A stretch of DNA of 7,652 bases, taken from NCBI GenBank assembly GCA_030043455.1, contig JASHXQ010000136.1:1-7652 (forward strand). The letters are read 5' to 3'. Source of the DNA: Nitrososphaerales archaeon. GTDB lineage: Archaea; Thermoproteota; Nitrososphaeria; Nitrososphaerales; CADDZS01. The translations under genes and the position numbers were made by a program. Under the pieces are notes generated by a model. It was given only the letters and a program-made list of their open reading frames with translations, did not search any database and had not been told where the DNA came from. This document shows, piece after piece, positions 6,337 through 7,652 of this stretch; position 1 is the first letter of the stretch, and each line of letters begins with the position of its first letter.

Positions 6337-7371
6337 ATGTCGTCTGATCTGCTGCTTGATGTAAGAGGTCTGACAAAGCGATTTCCCGTCAAGAAAGGAC
6401 TTGTTTTCAAGAGAATCGTCGGAGAGGTCCACGCCGTCACAGATGTTTCCTTTACCATTTCGAGGAATCAGATCTTAAGCATCGTGGGTGAAAGTGGTTC
6501 AGGGAAGACTACCATCGGGAGGATGGTTTCCGGACTGTTGAAACCAACTTCGGGCAGCATCTTGTTTGAAGGAAAGGAGATGTGGAAACTAGACAAGGGC
6601 GCACTCAAGGAAGCTCGAAAGAAGATCGGGATCGTCTTTCAAGATCCCTACGCCTCGCTCAACCCTCGGATGAAGATCCAAGATGTAATTTCAGAACCTC
6701 TCGCAATTCATGGCTGGAACAAGACCACTCGGATAGAGCGAGCGAAGGAACTTTTGACACAAGTAGGACTTTCGAAGGGTGATGCGACGAAGTATCCCCA
6801 CCAGTTCAGCGGTGGCCAACTCCAGAGGATCGCAATCGCGAGGGCGCTTGCCCTAAGTCCTTCCTTGATTGTTGCTGACGAACCCGTATCTTCTCTGGAT
6901 GTTTCGGTTCAAGCTAAAATCATCAATCTGATGTATGATTTACAGAAAAAGCTCGGAATCTCCTACCTGATCATTTCTCACGACCTCGGAGTTGTCAGAC
7001 ACATCAGTAACAAAATTGTAATCGTATATCTGGGCTACGTGATGGAGGTTGCTCCCACTGATGAGCTATTTGCGAGGGTCCTTCATCCCTATTCTCAAGC
7101 TCTTTTTTCTTCGGTTCTAGTACCCAATGTCGAGGAGATGCAAAAAAATCCCCCAAAACTCCTTTCTGGTGAAATACCTTCTCCCATGAACCTACCCAGT
7201 GGTTGCAAATTCAGTACGAGGTGTCCGTACGTTCGCGAGGATTGCAAGCGAGAAGTACCTCCACTGACTCCAGCTGATAAAGTGGGAGACCACATAGTTT
7301 CTTGTTATTTCTGGAAGGAGATTGAGAAAAGCAGGGCAGTCGGTTCGAGCGGTGGCTTGACTGTCGCATGA
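6337..7371 (+). CDS. dppF: Dipeptide/oligopeptide ABC importer, ATPase DppF type
   Basis: This is the second ATPase of the importer; 344 residues. Walker A GESGSGKT is at 51-58, the Q-loop at Q102 (VFQDPYASLNP), the signature FSGGQLQR at 157-164, Walker B LIVADE at 177-182, the D-loop SLDVS at 186-190 and the H-loop at H215. The C-terminal extension after HPYSQAL carries C290, C296, C303 and C323, matching the iron-sulfur cysteine pattern of DppD. The KKGLVFKRIVGEVHAV insertion before the first core strand is typical of DppF/OppF rather than DppD. All catalytic positions are intact, so both ATP sites of the heterodimer should be active. The gene is in the same frame as dppD, 18 nt behind its TAG. 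It ends in TGA 42 nt from a convergent gene. No substrate-binding protein gene follows. Confidence 0.95.
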   Translation: MSSDLLLDVRGLTKRFPVKKGLVFKRIVGEVHAVTDVSFTISRNQILSIVGESGSGKTTIGRMVSGLLKPTSGSILFEGKEMWKLDKGALKEARKKIGIVFQDPYASLNPRMKIQDVISEPLAIHGWNKTTRIERAKELLTQVGLSKGDATKYPHQFSGGQLQRIAIARALALSPSLIVADEPVSSLDVSVQAKIINLMYDLQKKLGISYLIISHDLGVVRHISNKIVIVYLGYVMEVAPTDELFARVLHPYSQALFSSVLVPNVEEMQKNPPKLLSGEIPSPMNLPSGCKFSTRCPYVREDCKREVPPLTPADKVGDHIVSCYFWKEIEKSRAVGSSGGLTVA

Positions 7372-7413
7372 CTTGGTAAAATTGGAGATTATTTCATTGA
7401 AGTCATTCGAATG
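7372..7413. other. Convergent gap with short palindromes
   Basis: This 42-nt space lies between the two converging stop codons. It contains TTCATTGAA (7393-7401) and the perfect 10-bp palindrome CATTCGAATG (7404-7413), which abuts the stop of the minus-strand gene. It could serve as a two-way termination region, but there is no clear hairpin plus T-run, so this is only a description. Confidence 0.25.
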
Positions 7414-7652
7414 TTAAGCTTGCCCGGGCAAGGTTGCAGGTACCTCTTTCGGATCAAAGGTAGACCAGTGCTCGTGCACTATCCTCCACTTATCGCTATC
7501 CCGGATCAAAACTATGCTTCCACGGACTGGGACGACCTCCTTCCCATGATTCCCATGCTCACATCTCCTTTCCAGAATAAGAGTAGCAACTGCAGTATTG
7601 TTGTAGAATTGGACTCTGATGTCCCTCATGTTGGATGTGTGTTGACCTTCGT
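7414..7652 (-). CDS. SnoaL/DUF4440-like (NTF2-fold) protein, C-terminal part
   Basis: The last 78 or so residues of a small alpha+beta protein are present; the frame stays open to the right edge, so the true start is outside and the internal methionine at 7629 is not taken as the start. The pattern is the C-terminal half of the NTF2-like fold: a strand with VQFYNNTAVATLILERR, a following strand in GSIVLIRDSDKWRIVHEHWSTF, then a short tail. DKWRIVHEHWS is a strong match to what I know of SnoaL-like/DUF4440 proteins, whose members are small isomerases, hydrolases or ligand-binding proteins, often of unknown role. It is transcribed toward dppF and is probably unrelated to the importer. Confidence 0.8.
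   Translation of the reverse strand, partial: EGQHTSNMRDIRVQFYNNTAVATLILERRCEHGNHGKEVVPVRGSIVLIRDSDKWRIVHEHWSTFDPKEVPATLPGQA

Noticed and set aside
7414..7629. Taking the internal methionine at 7629 as the start of the SnoaL-like gene
   Set aside because: The frame stays open to the window edge and the N-terminal half of the fold is missing, so the real start is outside.
1..7652. tRNA, rRNA, CRISPR array, insertion sequence or phage signals
   Set aside because: I saw no repeat-spacer pattern, transposase, terminal inverted repeats or RNA gene; coding sequence fills nearly all of the window.

Overview
The window looks like part of a prokaryotic chromosome of roughly 50% GC, more likely archaeal than bacterial. 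The archaeal reading rests on three weak signs. The first genes of transcription units (nitroreductase, dppB) lack Shine-Dalgarno sequences and have AT-rich, TATA-like stretches about 30 nt before their ATG. GGTGA-type ribosome sites appear only at coupled internal genes. AGA/AGG and ATA codons are used freely. A mesophilic archaeon of the Thaumarchaeota/Bathyarchaeota kind would fit, but no marker gene is present and a bacterial host is not excluded.

Layout. On the minus strand, 1-2349 holds a two-gene unit: a metal-dependent amidohydrolase (2349 to 1159), then the N-terminal 390 residues of a hydantoinase A/5-oxoprolinase-type protein (1172 down to the window edge), overlapping by 14 nt. 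A 138-nt divergent intergenic region (2350-2487) separates this from the plus-strand genes. Those are a 175-aa nitroreductase-family flavoprotein (2488-3015), a 99-aa helical protein of unknown function translationally coupled to it (3012-3311), and, after an 88-nt gap, a four-gene dipeptide/oligopeptide ABC importer dppB-dppC-dppD-dppF (3400-7371). The importer carries no substrate-binding protein gene here. A convergent minus-strand gene, cut by the right edge (7652-7414), encodes the C-terminus of a SnoaL/NTF2-like protein.

How the genes may work together (inference): the Dpp importer would bring in short peptides or peptide-like amides, and the amidohydrolase and ATP-dependent hydantoinase-type enzyme would open linear or cyclic amide bonds. 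The nitroreductase could do flavin-dependent redox chemistry on the same or a separate substrate.

The points most worth a second look are these. (1) dppC has no ATG, GTG or TTG start; its frame opens directly behind the dppB TAG, with a CTG 5 nt after a GGTGA motif. (2) The only two TAG stops among the supported genes lie exactly at dppB|dppC and dppD|dppF, and in both cases the next gene continues in the same frame with no other stop. Non-AUG initiation is the simpler explanation; TAG readthrough is an alternative to exclude. (3) The amidohydrolase has His-Asn-Asn where the family has the metal-binding His-X-His. (4) The amidohydrolase's good ribosome site points to an ATG in the wrong frame.
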